NCBI GenBank assembly: GCA_035079385.1
Contig: JAVHKY010000013.1
Coordinates: forward strand, 10,662,001 to 10,726,000
Direction: 5' to 3'
Source of the DNA: Aspidiotus rigidus
Lineage: Eukaryota; Arthropoda; Insecta; Hemiptera; Diaspididae
DNA: 64,000 bases
Positions 36,495 through 47,558 of this stretch are shown piece by piece (the first letter of the stretch is position 1; every line of letters starts with the position of its first letter). The notes below the pieces were generated by a model, which made no database searches, was not told the DNA's origin, and saw only the letters and a program-made list of their open reading frames with translations. The translations under genes and the position numbers were made by a program.

Positions 36495-37340
36495 GAACTA
36501 AATTTCCTTGACTGAGGACGAAATCGAGGGTGGTATGCTTACACCGGCCTTTTCTATACATCGCAAACCTTCATTTACAGGTGTTTCCATCAACGAGCGT
36601 TCCTTACATCCTACAGCACATAAGCTAGCCGTTATTAGATCTTCTGTCAACAGATTACTCTCCTTACCTCTTCTCCCGGATGCCATAGAAAAAGAAATAA
36701 ATACAATTGAGGAGATTGCCAAGGTGAACTCACTTCAAGTCGATGTCCGCCTTCTCATTAAGCGTACCAGACCACGGAGGTCACTTAAGGAGAACAGATT
36801 GAAGATCTATCATGTACTCGATCTCAAATACAATGTTCTACAGTCTCCCAAAATGAAGAGCAAAGTTGGATCCGCTTACCTTACTTTGGTCGTCCAGAGA
36901 AATTTTCCCGCGAACTCTGCCGGAATGGTAACAAGATCAGATTTTATCCTGTCACTAGAGTTCTCGACTTGTCTGTATTGGAGGATGGCATTCAACCCTT
37001 GGAAACATCGAATATATTTATTGAAATGCAACTGTGGATCAGAATATGTTGGTCAATCTGGCAGAGCAATCAAAAAGAGGTTTATGGAACATGGATACGA
37101 TTTTAATCGCCTTATTAAATCAAATTCCTCCCATTCTTCAACTGACGGAATTTCATGCGATGGCTAGACATTGTTGTGAGGAAGATCATCATTACAAGGA
37201 AGTTCAATTGTAGGAGGGAGGATTGAACAGACTGGAAGAAATTTACACTCTAGAATCCGTCCAACGTTCGACTCAATCTGGTCATCACGCACTTAACGAT
37301 TTAAATTCAGTCTATTTCAACTCGTTTATTCCTCATCATT
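36495..37340 (+). pseudogene. PLE RT end, linker and GIY-YIG remnant
   Basis: It resumes after the hAT element with ELNFLD, then after small breaks HRKPSFTGVSINERSLHPTA, the thumb, then VNRLLSLPLLPDAIEKEIN. The linker region is scrambled (a SPKMKSKVGSAYLTLV stretch replaces the usual RWIRLPYLG). The endonuclease block reads YLLKCNCGSEYVGQSGRAIK then RFMEHGYDF, followed in another frame by ARHCCEEDHHYKEVQL and LNRLEEIYTLESV. At least three frame changes. Dead copy. Confidence 0.75.
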
Positions 37341-37344
37341 TTAG

Positions 37345-37475
37345 ATTATTTTTTATTTTTTTATTTTTTTTTTTATTACATCCAACCAGAAAAAAATTAT
37401 ATTAAAAAAAAAAAAAAAGAAAAAAAAAAAAAAAGAGAAGAATAGGGGGAAAAAATTATACACGTGCATAAATGT

Positions 37476-37518
<43 letters not shown>

Positions 37519-37540
37519 TGAAAACAATAGTACTCCGACA
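37345..37540. repeat. Low-complexity T/A homopolymer tract
   Basis: T-rich runs (near 37350-37378) are followed by A-rich runs (near 37400-37434 and 37480-37516). The minus-strand frame here is mostly polyphenylalanine and is not a gene. Confidence 0.9.
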
Positions 37541-37690
37541 TAGCAATCCGTTGTAAGGACTGGAGCCGAGTTTGATTTCTTGTATTAAAAGAGTATGATT
37601 TATGCGCTCTTTAGAATTTAAAGAAAGTAAATTTAAAAAAAGCGGGTTGGAAAGAGGATGGCTACTAAAAACGGAAAAGATGAATTGAAT

Positions 37691-37920
37691 TTAAATGTTG
37701 ATGGAAGGAGGTAGGTCAGAGATAAATTTGAAAATGTGTGAGAAAATTAAAGGGTTTTCTGATGATAGGAGGTTGGTGGCTCTGAGTGGGGTAGCGAATT
37801 GTAGATTGATGGCTGCTGAGTGTAGTATTTGTCTAATGTTGGATATTTCTGGACATTCGAAAAGATAATGATTGATGTCGCCTTTAGAAGGATTGTCTGG
37901 ATGGAGGGGGCATATATCAG
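37691..37920 (-). pseudogene. C-terminal tail of a non-LTR retrotransposon
   Basis: On the minus strand a frame without start Met reads DICPLHPDNPSKGDINHYLF then ECPEISNIRQILHSAA, a hydrophobic tail and a stop at 37693-37691. The Cys-His arrangement with HYLFECP is typical of the C-terminus of Jockey/I-type LINE ORF2. The rest of the element is missing and the upstream text is frame-shifted. No poly(A) lies at the expected side. 5'-truncated fragment sitting between the PLE ORF and its ribozyme. Confidence 0.6.
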
Positions 37921-38039
37921 ATTCGGATAAAACCTATTAGTTCCCTCTTGAACATGACTCACCTTCCAGTTGTAACCTGCTTTTGCTGATTTCACTTAAT
38001 GTTGTCTCCTCACTCAATTTTTGAACTAAATACGTCAGT

Positions 38040-38082
38040 TGACCTGATGATGAATAGTGGCGCTGTTCGAAACCGGTCGTTA
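38040..38082 (+). ncRNA. Hammerhead ribozyme motif of a PLE
   Basis: Stem I strand TGAC is followed by CTGATGA (38044-38050), one extra T, stem II GAATAG/CTGTTC with a TGGCG loop, GAAA (38069-38072), then CCGGTC with predicted cleavage after C38078. The next bases GTTA pair with TGAC (one G-T wobble). Stem III is the self-complementary ACCGGT, so dimer formation is more likely than a monomer fold. Downstream AT-rich text to about 38400 looks like a PLE 3' region. Confidence 0.75.
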
Positions 38083-38439
38083 CGTTACCGGCGCGTCTGA
38101 ACTTAATGAAATAATTACTCTTTTCAAAATTTCTAAGTTTGACCTAACAATAATTTTGTCTTTTATAAAAAAATTTCGTTCTGTATCCTCTCAAAATTTT
38201 GTCTTGTGATTTCGAGTTTCCGTTAATTTATTTTCGTCTTACTCTTTTCAAAATTCCTTTCAATATTTTTCTTTATTTGTAATAAAATTTTGTTCAGTTC
38301 TGACCTCGACTTATTTTGTTACGTAAATGTCCAACTTTCCAATTCTGATCAGCAACGCGTCTCAGGAGTCTGTTTTTTTCTTCCGCGCACAACTAGGCAG
38401 GAATAATTTTGAGGTCAAGAAAATTTAAGGAGAACCTAC

Positions 38440-39480
38440 TTTACTCCATGCTGAAATTTAGTTAGTAGTGGGAATTATCAAGGGTTTCATGGAGGAAGAC
38501 GTATCCACCGAGACACAGACGATATCATCTACATTCTACATATCTGAACCATGGGTAGACATCCCCGGTGTAACCGGGAAACTTGTGGGGCGGAATTAAA
38601 TAGGAACTCCTCCGCCTTAATCACGAATACCTCGGACACCGGAAGAGACAGCAGGCCTCCCATAGAAAGACAACCCAAAACTAATGAGAAGTAGTGCCAT
38701 AGAATTGGCAGACAAACAGAGACCACACTCCTGAACTCAGAGACGGTCTAAGGGGGCACACCACTCTCACCCAACTTGTTACACATATACTTTAAGGACT
38801 CATCCACTGGTGTATCAATTAACATACTTGAGATATCGAATGGAATCAGCTGATAGGAAAGAGGCAATGGAGACTGCACCAAGTCGCATAAATGTTTTAC
38901 AATGAACCATTTTGTACAAACCAAACCGGCGAGGCAACGGCTCCGGAGGTACGTGTAACTGACCACAAACAACAACTCACTTTAAATACATCTTAATTAA
39001 CCAGTATAGCTTAGGTACATAAGCGGTTCATGACCTTGCTCAGCTGAGTAAGTATTGATTAGAACCACTGAGGATACTGCGAACATTTTCTTTGTAGGAT
39101 TTCAAGACTTCTAGAATGACCTCGTGACCCTCTTTTATCGCCGCACCGCTCTTGGCAAGAAAGGTTCTAACTTTGGAGACGTATTCAGCATCACGGAGGA
39201 CTACAGACGCAGCAGCCTTGTCCGCTCCAGTAATAACGAGGTCATGAGAATGTACTTTTTCATTCAGCGAACGAATGGCCAAATTACTCCAGACTTGGAC
39301 TCCTGAAGGGATATTATCGCAAATGTTCTTTGTCTCAGTAATATTCAGACAGGAAACATTCGCAACATTTTTCGTAACAATGTCCACCGCTACTATAGTT
39401 TCTAATTTGTCAAAGTCCCGGTGGTGAGAGGGAGAAAAACGGAAAATCTTTTGACCATATGCGAGTACCAAAAGCGGATC
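38440..39480 (-). pseudogene. Decayed PLE, N-terminal and RT half
   Basis: Read leftwards from 39471: the N-terminal block with NLAIRSLNEKVHSHDLVITG then ADKAAASVVLRDAEYVSKV; at about 38.88 kb IPFDISSMLIDTPVDESL, the first catalytic block; at about 38.68 kb LSMGGLLSLPVSEVFV; and at about 38.5 kb, across frame changes, text for YVDDIVCVS. The copy ends near 38440 without thumb, linker or endonuclease. Blocks are in order but about four frames or breaks separate them. It is convergent to the PLE at 35-38.1 kb. Confidence 0.75.
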
Positions 39481-39482
39481 GC

Positions 39483-39575
39483 CGTTTTGATAGTGTTGTT
39501 ACACGTATATTTCTAGAAAACTGTAAATTACTTGTTTGAAGAATACTGAGTCCTTCTGAACTTTCATGGTGATTA
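39483..39575 (+). repeat. Short dispersed repeat, second copy of 31781-31873
   Basis: Both copies share gttttgatag, agaaaac.g.aaatta, a gaatcctt or gagtccttctg segment and ctttyrtggtra, with about 70 percent identity by eye. Confidence 0.55.
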
Positions 39576-41029
39576 ATCCGTCATTTGGCATTTCATCGCG
39601 TAAGTTTGAAACCAGACTGTCTCCGGACTCATTTTATTTATTTATTAATTTTTTTTTTTATTTTTGTGCCAAAAACCGGTTTTGAAAAAGAACTCTGAGG
39701 ATGGTCGCCAAAGTTCTCACGGAAATCAGAGGCTACGTACCTCGTGAATCATATTTGAGGCAAAAGGCAAGAGATAGTACGTCAAGACCAAATGGATTCA
39801 GCTACTATGAAGGATACGCGCGGCGCCGTGGGCGAGTGTGGAGTGGTTGACAAATTTTTCTCATCAAAACAGCGTGAGAAGGTCAAAGTTACGGGCACTA
39901 CGTATGCGGCAACAGTAATAGAAGTGGAATTTGCTAAACGAAGTTTTAAAATTCTAGTCGTATTATTGAGGCATTTTCTTTCTAATTAGAGACTACAAGC
40001 TATCGCAAAACAATATCAATAAAAAAAAAACATATTTTTCACTTTTTAAAACTTGTTTCGTGTTACGGTACAAAAAAGTACAACTTGTCAGCTCCTAGTT
40101 GTATAGGTATAGACGATTGAGGACATGCGACGATGCGACGCGTCGCATTACCTCTACAAAAGGGTACAGGTTTGTAAATAGCGTAGAAAACGGCGTTAAT
40201 TTCCTTCTCAGAATCCAATACTGCGGTCGAAGTTCATTTGTTTTCCTGTGCAAATAGCTAAATTACCCTTACGTCCTGAACAGGGGCGACCGCACGTACC
40301 TTCTTGCCGTTGTTATGCACATTTAATCGAGTTGGCGTGTCGAATTTGCAGCGCCGCATTCCGATTAGACGTTCATACAATACAAATACTTATAGTGTGT
40401 ACACTAGTATTCGAAAATTATGATTTACTGATGGTGCGGCCCTTTCAATATTTCGCGGGGACGTGGCCATGGCGCTGGATCGAAAAAAAAAGACCTATAG
40501 AGCGCAGTAGAAATTAATTTTGTACAAATTCGTGGCGAAAAAAAGATTATATACATTGTTGTTATTGAATGTTTAGGGTAGACTGCAATCGCCAAAATAA
40601 TAACAGGTCTCTCAATTTCATATTACGGAATTATTTTTACGTTTCGATAACGTGATATAAGAAAGTATGTCACTCGCGAAAGTTTTTTTCGCTCTTATCG
40701 CGCGTACTCCGAAGGGATTGTATTTCTTCACCGGATGTTAGATCGAACTCGTTCCTTCTAATCAACTATCTTGAACTCGCAATACACAGGTAGTGAATGA
40801 AACGCCTCTCACCTCGTATTTTTCTCGCCCACGAGATTTTCGCACGAATAACTCCTTACGCGTAATGTTCGCAATCTATACATTTATCATTGTCGACACT
40901 ATCGCAGCCTTCTGTATACAATAGCTCACCAGTTAGTTCTCTCTGACAATCTTTCACGGCTTGAATAAATTCCTACATAATATTCTGATTTCCTCCGCTT
41001 TTACTCAACTATTTAAAGATTACGTTCAA
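39576..41029. other. No gene seen
   Basis: It contains a perfect 16-bp palindrome ATGCGACGCGTCGCAT near 40132-40148. No credible frame. Confidence 0.4.
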
Positions 41030-41329
41030 TTATATTGGATTCAGTTTTCTCTTTATCATACTTTTAATTTTATTCGGCCAAGACAGGCCAAATTCTTGAT
41101 CTTTTGTTGGTGGTAGGTCAGGAGTCATGTCAATAGAAAAATAATGCGGATTCAATCTCTCTTTAAGGTGCTCTGAACAAGTCTCAGTCAGTTCGCATTC
41201 CGGCGTTGCTTGGCCTTCGTAGGGGTGCGGAGTAACAGGTGGTTTCTGCGAAGAAGGAGTTACCTTCCATAGTAAACAATCGGAATCTTTCGTGGTTCCA
41301 AGAGTACTTACAGGTGTCATTAACTCGAG
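41030..41329 (-). CDS. Unrecognised open frame, possibly a fragment
   Basis: A 96-codon minus frame with protein-like composition: a Thr/Pro-rich start (KVTPSSQKPPVTPHPYEG), an acidic middle (ATPECELTETCSEHLKE) and a basic end (PNKIKSMIKRKLNPI). There is no domain, signal peptide or membrane segment. A TGA lies a few codons upstream of the Met. On the same strand, 41.34-41.75 kb has further codon-like stretches in shifted frames (LELITKRKQACQHRQQF; VDRRIYARSPYELEERV), which gives the impression of a degraded transposon ORF, perhaps gag-like. No function is assigned. Confidence 0.25.
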   Translation of the reverse strand, partial: LELMTPVSTLGTTKDSDCLLWKVTPSSQKPPVTPHPYEGQATPECELTETCSEHLKERLNPHYFSIDMTPDLPPTKDQEFGLSWPNKIKSMIKRKLNPI

Positions 41330-42369
41330 CTCGTTGAATTCTCACTTTATGCACTGCATTTCGGAACTGCTGCCGATGTTGACAGGCTTGTTTGCGTTTC
41401 GTAATAAGTTCTAGGATTTCATATGGGTGGCCTGGAGTTCCTACAGGGGTAGCTGTTTTGCCTTCTGTGACAGGAGAGTGGTGAATGAAGTGACTCTCTC
41501 CTCTAATTCATAAGGTGACCTTGCGTAGATGCGGCGATCAACGTTGTTCCTGACTCCTCTATGAAAGGCATCTCAGACTGTGTGCTTGTTGTGAATTTAC
41601 GAGCCTTTTGCTCGCTTCGGATGATTCTGCTAAGTTTTAGAAGAAATGATGAATGGTCTCATGTGCAATCATCGATCTCGTTGATCTCAGCGTAGTTTGA
41701 GGACACCGAATCGCAAAACCACTTCACGCACCATATTTGTTTACATCGGCGAGAACAGCTCTAGGTCTTTATGCAGTTGGCTGATACTACCGGTAAAATG
41801 AGAAAGTCTTATTACATTCAATTTCGAAATAAATGATTCGACGAGGGCGACTAAAACTAAGTTCGATGAGGAATAATTACTGCAAACGTTCTTCCCGCGT
41901 CGTAAACTAAATTCTACGACGCAAACCCAGACCTACGTGAAAGAATCCAGCACAATTTTAGACCAGAAGCATTTCAGTATACTGAGGACACGTAAGTAAT
42001 ATAGTCTCGAAATATTCCGGTAAGATGGTAACCAAAAAGTCATGCCGAAATATGCGTACTATGGAGATCAACAACACGTAGGTAGACGGTGAAAATACTT
42101 TGGACGAATCTCCAGAACATACGGAAAAGGCATACGAAACGGGAAAATAACCAGACTACTTTGCGGGAAAACAAATGGCAAGATACCAGTAAGAAGCGAA
42201 AACTCGACTAAGACTTCGAAGAATCGCTTTGACCGTCTAAATATTCATAATGGAAACAAAACTCGTGCACAGAAGAAAATTGTTCCACCTTTTCACGTTT
42301 AACAGACTGGGAGATCTTCAAGCGTACGTTTTGTACAGCATCTAAGTGCCGATCGGATATACGAGCCGA
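41330..42369. other. Unassigned, possible transposon debris
   Basis: Minus-strand fragments described for the preceding frame extend to about 41.75 kb. From there to 42.37 kb nothing is recognised. Confidence 0.3.
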
Positions 42370-42660
42370 ACAAAAGAACTCACGGGTCCTTCAACGGAGT
42401 TAAACGAGGGGTGGCACGAAACCTGTTTTATGGGGCACGTGGGATCCGAAAAATGTATGACGTCATTGGGTTGTGACTCACAGGCTTGGACTTTGGAGCC
42501 GCATATGGTAGGAGAAGGACTGAGAAAAATTTCGACCTCCGAGCTATATATGATACGAGGTCAACCTCTAAACGACTTTGAGGTTGTCCGTCGGATGGAC
42601 GGCGGACATTCTTTCCTAAAAACCCCTCGATAAAACAAATTTCCTGTTAAAAATCATCAG
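42370..42660 (+). repeat. Dispersed repeat family carrying TGACGTCA sites, copy
   Basis: ctcacgggtccttcaacgga, gagttaaacgaggg, gttttatggggcac and the TGACGTCA at about 42457 follow the same order as at 14.13-14.25 kb. Then come gagctatatatgatacgagg, cgtcggatggacggcggac and cgataaaacaaatttcctgt. The 95-codon frame through it is not a gene. Confidence 0.78.
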
Positions 42661-43034
42661 CTCGACATCTCGACGTAGCTCTAATACTATTTCCATATAA
42701 TTGCTATACTTTGTATGGAAAGGTTTCATCAAACACTCTGAACGATAATACCGAAAACTCTCATCAGTTTTGTGGTCAGGACTTGCGGCGTGATCGTTCA
42801 ATGACACAGTTCACATATACACTCTTCCTCTTCACCTTCACCACTGTACCCCGCATGAATATTTCATTATTTCTCGGTAGAAGTGTCCTCTATTCTTGGT
42901 CTCGCACTTGGTTTCGTGAGTAAATGGAGGAATTCATTGTAACCCAGGATTGAAGGGCGGCGGCGGGGGGGTGTCCCCCTAGGGTCACGGGGAATATCCA
43001 TTGGCCAACACAATTTAGCCGTTTAATCAGTACC

Positions 43035-43480
43035 TACAGTAAATTCAGCATAGAAAGAGTGCACCATCAGGTCTCTGTTGTCGATTTTCCAACGCACTTC
43101 TTTAACCAAATCTAAATATTTTAACAGGGAACTTGTTTTATCGGGAGTTTTTCGGAAAAAACACCCGCCGTCCAGCTGGCCAGCAAAGCTCGGAGCTCGA
43201 AAATTTTCGCAGTTTCCTCCTACCATATAATTAGTTTATGTAAAGCCTGAAAGATAGCCCCTTCGAAAGACTAGATGTGCAATTCTTCATACCCCAATTG
43301 ACTTAGCCCCTTCAATGAGCCAGATGGGCAACGCTCTAAACACCATGAGACAAAACTTTCTTCTGAGGTATTCCAAGTCCTCCTCCTATAATACGTGCAT
43401 ATGCAAAGGGCCCACTTGGTCGGTATGGAGTTATAAGTAGAGTTGTGAAAGTAGATGAAATGCTGAGTCCAACAAGACCT
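43035..43480 (-). repeat. Dispersed repeat family, reverse copies
   Basis: aacagggaacttgttttatc, the ggagtttttcggaaaaaaca segment, gccgtccagctggcc and cctcctaccatataa are the reverse complement of blocks at 42.5-42.65 and 14.35-14.45 kb. Short phrases (ccccttcaatg) repeat to about 43.48 kb. A GC-rich patch with cggcggcggggggg lies just before at 42.96 kb. Confidence 0.6.
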
Positions 43481-43834
43481 TCTTGAAATTGTTAGGTCCA
43501 AAATTCATGTAAGGAGAGTGGTATTGAAGTTGAAAATTGGAAAATCACGTTTTCACAGAATTGACTAATAAAAATTGCATTACGGAAGTTTACGATGTTT
43601 TGTAATTAAATTTACGTAAAAAAATGTTTAGACTTCTAGAAAACTTTGATTTTCTGGAGAAAAAAACATTCTAGAATGAAGAAATAATAAGTTTATACTA
43701 TCGGAACTCATAATGAGTGAGTGAGGTGTAAGTAGAGCACTAATATTGAAAACCCTTTTCAAGTTTATATTAATTACTAGAGTGTAAGAGTCAAATTTAA
43801 AAAAAAAATTAAAATTGATCCAGTAGATGATGAG

Positions 43835-45039
43835 TAGAGCTAGGATTCCTCGGTTTTTGTCGAATGAGTTTGCTAATGGGCAGATCAGTAGAAATGAAAT
43901 AGGAGTACGTTTCATAGTGGTAGGGACCCATAAAAAAATTTTATTTAACTGAAAAAAACCGAAAACCTTTTTAAGTACCGAAAACAGGCATAAAACCGAA
44001 AATGACCGAAATGGTGAAATTTATCAAAACAGTAGAAAAAAGCACTAATTCAACTGTACCAGGATCACGATTTTCTGATAAAATTCTCCTGCTTATCTCC
44101 GATGCCGCCCCCTACATGGTAAGAGCTGGGAAAAATTTCAAGCTATTTTGTAGCAATTTGATACACGTAACATGCCTGGCACATGGGTTACATAGAATCT
44201 GCGAGAAACTGAGAGAATGTTTCCCCAGCGTTAATCAGTTGATCAGTTCCTCACGTAAAGTTTTTTTGAAGTGTCCGGCTTGGGTCCAGCAATATAAAGA
44301 GAAGATGAATTGCGCATTACCTCCCGATGTTGTTGTTACAAGATGGGGGACGTGGATTCGCGGGGCGGTGTTCTTCGCTCATAATTTAGAAAAGTTTTCT
44401 GAACTTATTGAAGAGATAGAAAGTGACTCACAGCAAGTTCAGAAGCTGAAAACTTTACTTAGAAATACTCCCAATCTAGCCGCAGATCTTGCTTTCTTAC
44501 ACTCTTATTCTGCATTCTTACCGGATGTAATACAGAAATTGGAGACAAGAGGCTTGTCATTGAATGCTCAATGTGAGAGCATACGCGAAGTTCGTGCCAA
44601 ACTGCTGCAAATTCCGGGTAGTCGCGGCTTCACTTTAAATAAGAAAGCTGACGAAGTTTTCACCAAGAATGAAGGGTTCGTGATTTTGAATGACCTAAAT
44701 TCTGTTCTGTCACACGGCGCCGATGCGACGTCCTGTACCATTCCTCGAGACCCGATTATTTTGAGCGCATACACGTACGCACCTCTCGTCTCTGTCGACG
44801 TAGAACGTTCGTTCTCCGACTACAAATATATTCTGACGGACAGAAGACAATCTTTTACGCAGGACAATCTAGAAAAACACATTGTCGTGCTCTTTAATAA
44901 ACGGTTTTTGTAAATTTCAACATTTCAGGAAAATTTGTATTATTTTTAATTTTTTTTTTCTATTTCACCGAATAAAACCGAAAATGAGATTTTTAAAACC
45001 GATTTTCAATGTTTTTCCAACCGAAAAATCCTAGCTCTA
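43835..45039 (+). mobile_element. hAT element, 1205 bp, with transposase C-terminal half
   Basis: Ends: tagagctaggat at the left and atcctagctcta at the right. The element is bordered by a perfect 8-bp direct repeat ATGATGAG at 43827-43834 and 45040-45047. The termini and subterminal accgaaaa blocks are those of the 571-bp element at 9637-10207, so the two form one family. It holds one open frame of 303 codons lacking the N-terminal third of a transposase, so it is probably an internally deleted copy, but one that kept its frame. Confidence 0.92.
44002..44913 (+). CDS. hAT-like transposase, C-terminal half with dimerisation domain
   Basis: A 303-codon frame. Residues about 28-70 read LLLISDAAPYMVRAGKNFKL then HVTCLAHGLHRICEKLR, which is the second catalytic Asp and the Cys-His region of the RNase H-like core. 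Residues about 110-120 contain VVVTRWGTW. Residues about 255-300 form the hATC dimerisation block: APLVSVDVERSFSDYKYILT followed by RRQSFTQDNLEKHIVV. The BED zinc finger and first catalytic segment are missing relative to a usual 500-600-residue transposase. The first Met falls inside the inverted-end region, so it may not be the original start. The frame has no stop, which suggests youth or domestication, but the intact ends and target duplication argue for a plain transposon copy. Confidence 0.82.
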   Translation: MTEMVKFIKTVEKSTNSTVPGSRFSDKILLLISDAAPYMVRAGKNFKLFCSNLIHVTCLAHGLHRICEKLRECFPSVNQLISSSRKVFLKCPAWVQQYKEKMNCALPPDVVVTRWGTWIRGAVFFAHNLEKFSELIEEIESDSQQVQKLKTLLRNTPNLAADLAFLHSYSAFLPDVIQKLETRGLSLNAQCESIREVRAKLLQIPGSRGFTLNKKADEVFTKNEGFVILNDLNSVLSHGADATSCTIPRDPIILSAYTYAPLVSVDVERSFSDYKYILTDRRQSFTQDNLEKHIVVLFNKRFL

Positions 45040-45294
45040 ATGATGAGCTACAGTATTTCAAAGTTTTTTTTGTCACAGATGAAGAAATTACAAAGTATCA
45101 CAGAACAAAATATGAAGATCTCACTTTCTCATGATTTTGTTCAATTTATAGGTATTATCTCATGAAAAGAATCTTACTACTGGAAAGTTGAGGTTTTTTC
45201 ATACAATGATACATCAAAATACAAAAAATCACAATTTTGACCTACATTCAAACTTTTGCAATTTTAAGAAAAACTGTGATCAACCAAGTGGGCT

Positions 45295-45430
45295 CTTTTC
45301 ATATGCATGTACACTCATGTAGCTCCAAATTCCGGTCCTGTGACGTCACAACTTGATGACGTCATAGATCTGGTACGTCAGCATTATTCAGATTCCACGT
45401 GCCCCATAAAACGGGTTTCCTGTATACCCA
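45295..45430 (-). repeat. Dispersed repeat family carrying TGACGTCA sites, reverse copy
   Basis: It contains GTGACGTCAC near 45340, ATGACGTCAT near 45356, then cacgtgccccataaaacggg and tttcctgt. It is the reverse complement of blocks at 14.17-14.25 and 42.42-42.5 kb. The overlapping 137-codon frame is not supported as a gene. Confidence 0.7.
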
Positions 45431-47206
45431 TAATACTGGAAACTCTCGTCAATTTCAAGGTCACAAGCGACTGGCGGCATGGAATGGAACTAATGTCGGT
45501 TGTGAGCGTTGTGACAATGAATTTGTGTATATGTAGGTTGGGTGGGGAAGTGACGTTCATTGTTTGTCAACCCGGACAACCAGCGCCGTTCGATGCGCTG
45601 CGTTGCATGACCGAAAGCGCTGAATTCGGGTTGGACAGCGCTAGTATCGCGCACGACGTAAACGGGAAAATTTATGGTCGCACCGGGGGAAGGGCAGGAG
45701 GTTTCTGTAAATCGATCTGAATCAACCTCTTGTAGTGAAGACAATTTGTAGAGAATTCCACGCTCTATAAAATTTCTTTTCTTCAATTTTCTCCCAAATT
45801 GCTCTGTTTCCGAGTTATCTTGAGATTACTCTTTGTAAATTTAAATGGGAAAATCACCCTGCCCCCGTTTTCAATTTTGCCGATCGTAACGCTCCTAGCG
45901 GATGGCCGGTCCGAATTGATTTATATAGGAGTTTCCCGTATTACCTTTTGAAGTATTTGGTTTCATCCTGAAGACTACGTGGCCACAAAAGCGGAGTCTA
46001 CATGTCAAGTTTCAACTTTTTCTGTCATCCTCCCGTAGGTCAGCTTTTCTTTCGTGCTTTCTGGCGCGCCAGCTCCAACATCGTTTTGTCAGTCGTACTT
46101 TTCTCCACTCGTTCATCGGCCTCCAAACTGCGGAATTGGTTACTTTTTTTGTGCATTCATTTAATCACCCTCAGAGTGGAACTCAATTTTTCATATAAGA
46201 CATATAAGTCATCCGGACAGACGTATATTGACCGATATCTCAATGAGCTACTGTTTACTTTTTACGAAGTATTTTATTAACTCGCTGATTTGAGTAATAT
46301 AATACACACCTAAACTCAGAAAGGCTGGAAATTTAATATAAATACTTATGTAACGTAATTTATACGCCGTGGAAGATTTTCGGTGTAGAAGAGAAAGAAA
46401 ACAAAAAAGAACATCACTTTCACCCCTTTAAATACAATATTACAGTTCGTGAAACCGAATGAAAGTAATAATCGTAAAATATACACTGTTCTCGTTCTCT
46501 CTACTTCGGATCTACGCTCATCTGTCATTCTTTTCCTTATTTTGGAGGAGCGTGGAATGCGAGCATCGTATCGGTGTACGATTTCGTCGACTATTTTTCC
46601 TTTGGCGCCAGGAAATAACGATGCCAATTTTTTTTCCTCCATAGTTCGCTCCTCGTACCGCCGCCGCTGCCGCATTCATTTCAAGATTAAAAAACTTTTC
46701 TCGATCTTGCTCCGAATTTTCTGTTAAATAGTTATTTCGTCAACGTTACAAGGAAACGATTTACATATACTGCGAACGGTCGTTGACAGAAAGGCACAAT
46801 TTCCAACGGTACCGAAAATATTATTATTTGGACGGGTAATTATTTGTAGTACAAGAAAATTGGTGCGTGTAGAAGGAATCCAAGCGAACTCTGCTGGAGA
46901 TGTGCAGAGTAGTATCAGAAGTAAGCATATCAACAAAAACCTTCTCATTCATCAAAATATCGTAGTTATTTATATTGCACGAGCGAGTAAGACGTTTGTA
47001 CGAATTGCGAACGTTTCCCGTCATTGGCGTTTTGCTCGTGACGGGAACGTAACGAGTTGGAACGTCACTTGACCCGCGAGTCTGATACAACATTTTATTC
47101 ACTAGTGGGCTTACGCACGCTGTACAACAAACATTTCCCTCTCAGCAGTCACAGGTTTGCTGCTGGTTTTTTGATTATTTGCGATGAAAGCTCTTGCAGA
47201 TGAGAG
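45431..47206. other. No gene seen
   Basis: Overlapping frames on both strands (for example 46346-46727) without a recognised domain. A somewhat GC-richer patch near 46.5-46.7 kb (cgccgccgctgccgc) gives a basic minus frame MRQRRRYEERTMEEKK, which I cannot assign. Confidence 0.35.
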
Positions 47207-47451
47207 TTTACAAAAGTGAATAGAATAGGAGGAATAGTACAGCACGTAACAGATTAGCGAGTCCGGAACTAGAGTTTTATTATCGAAATTTTTGAGTCAG
47301 ATGACTAGAGAAACACCACAACGGAAAAGAGGTAGAACAGAAATGAAATAAAATGAAATAAAATAAAATATAAAATAGGACAAATTGATCAAAATAATAT
47401 AATGATAAATTTGTCGAAAATATAAATTTAGATTAGTTCCGAGGACTAGTT

Positions 47452-47500
47452 GTTCGACCGGTTTCGATAGATCTGGCGTCTATCATCATCAGGGGAGAAC
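47452..47500 (-). ncRNA. Hammerhead ribozyme motif of the PLE, left arm
   Basis: On the minus strand: CTGATGA (47492-47486), one extra T, stem II GATAG/CTATC with a 10-base loop, GAAA (47465-47462), then CCGGTC with predicted cleavage after the C at 47456. Stem III is the self-complementary ACCGGT. GTTC upstream and GAAC downstream could pair as stem I, but only if four bases bulge, so folding may be poor. It lies about 60 bp 3' of the endonuclease stop. Confidence 0.68.
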
Positions 47501-47558
47501 TGAATGAAAGCATTGAAACTGGTAAGGAGATGAAAGAAAGTTGAACGAGGGGATCAGG

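Larger units (their letters stand above)
34975..38090 (+). mobile_element. Decayed PLE interrupted by a hAT element and a LINE fragment
   Basis: RT remains run from about 34975 to 35491, are split by a hAT insertion (35500-36486) and resume at 36495 with the RT end, thumb, linker and GIY-YIG to about 37340. A hammerhead motif typical of PLE 3' ends lies at 38040-38082. Between ORF end and ribozyme are long A/T homopolymers and a reversed LINE tail, probably later additions. Several frameshifts, not functional. Confidence 0.75.

Noticed and set aside
37353..37541. Polyphenylalanine frame on the minus strand
   Set aside because: It results from A/T homopolymer tracts.
45307..45720. 137-codon plus-strand frame
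   Set aside because: Its first third lies in the TGACGTCA dispersed repeat and the rest lacks any motif. A similar frame overlaps on the other strand.
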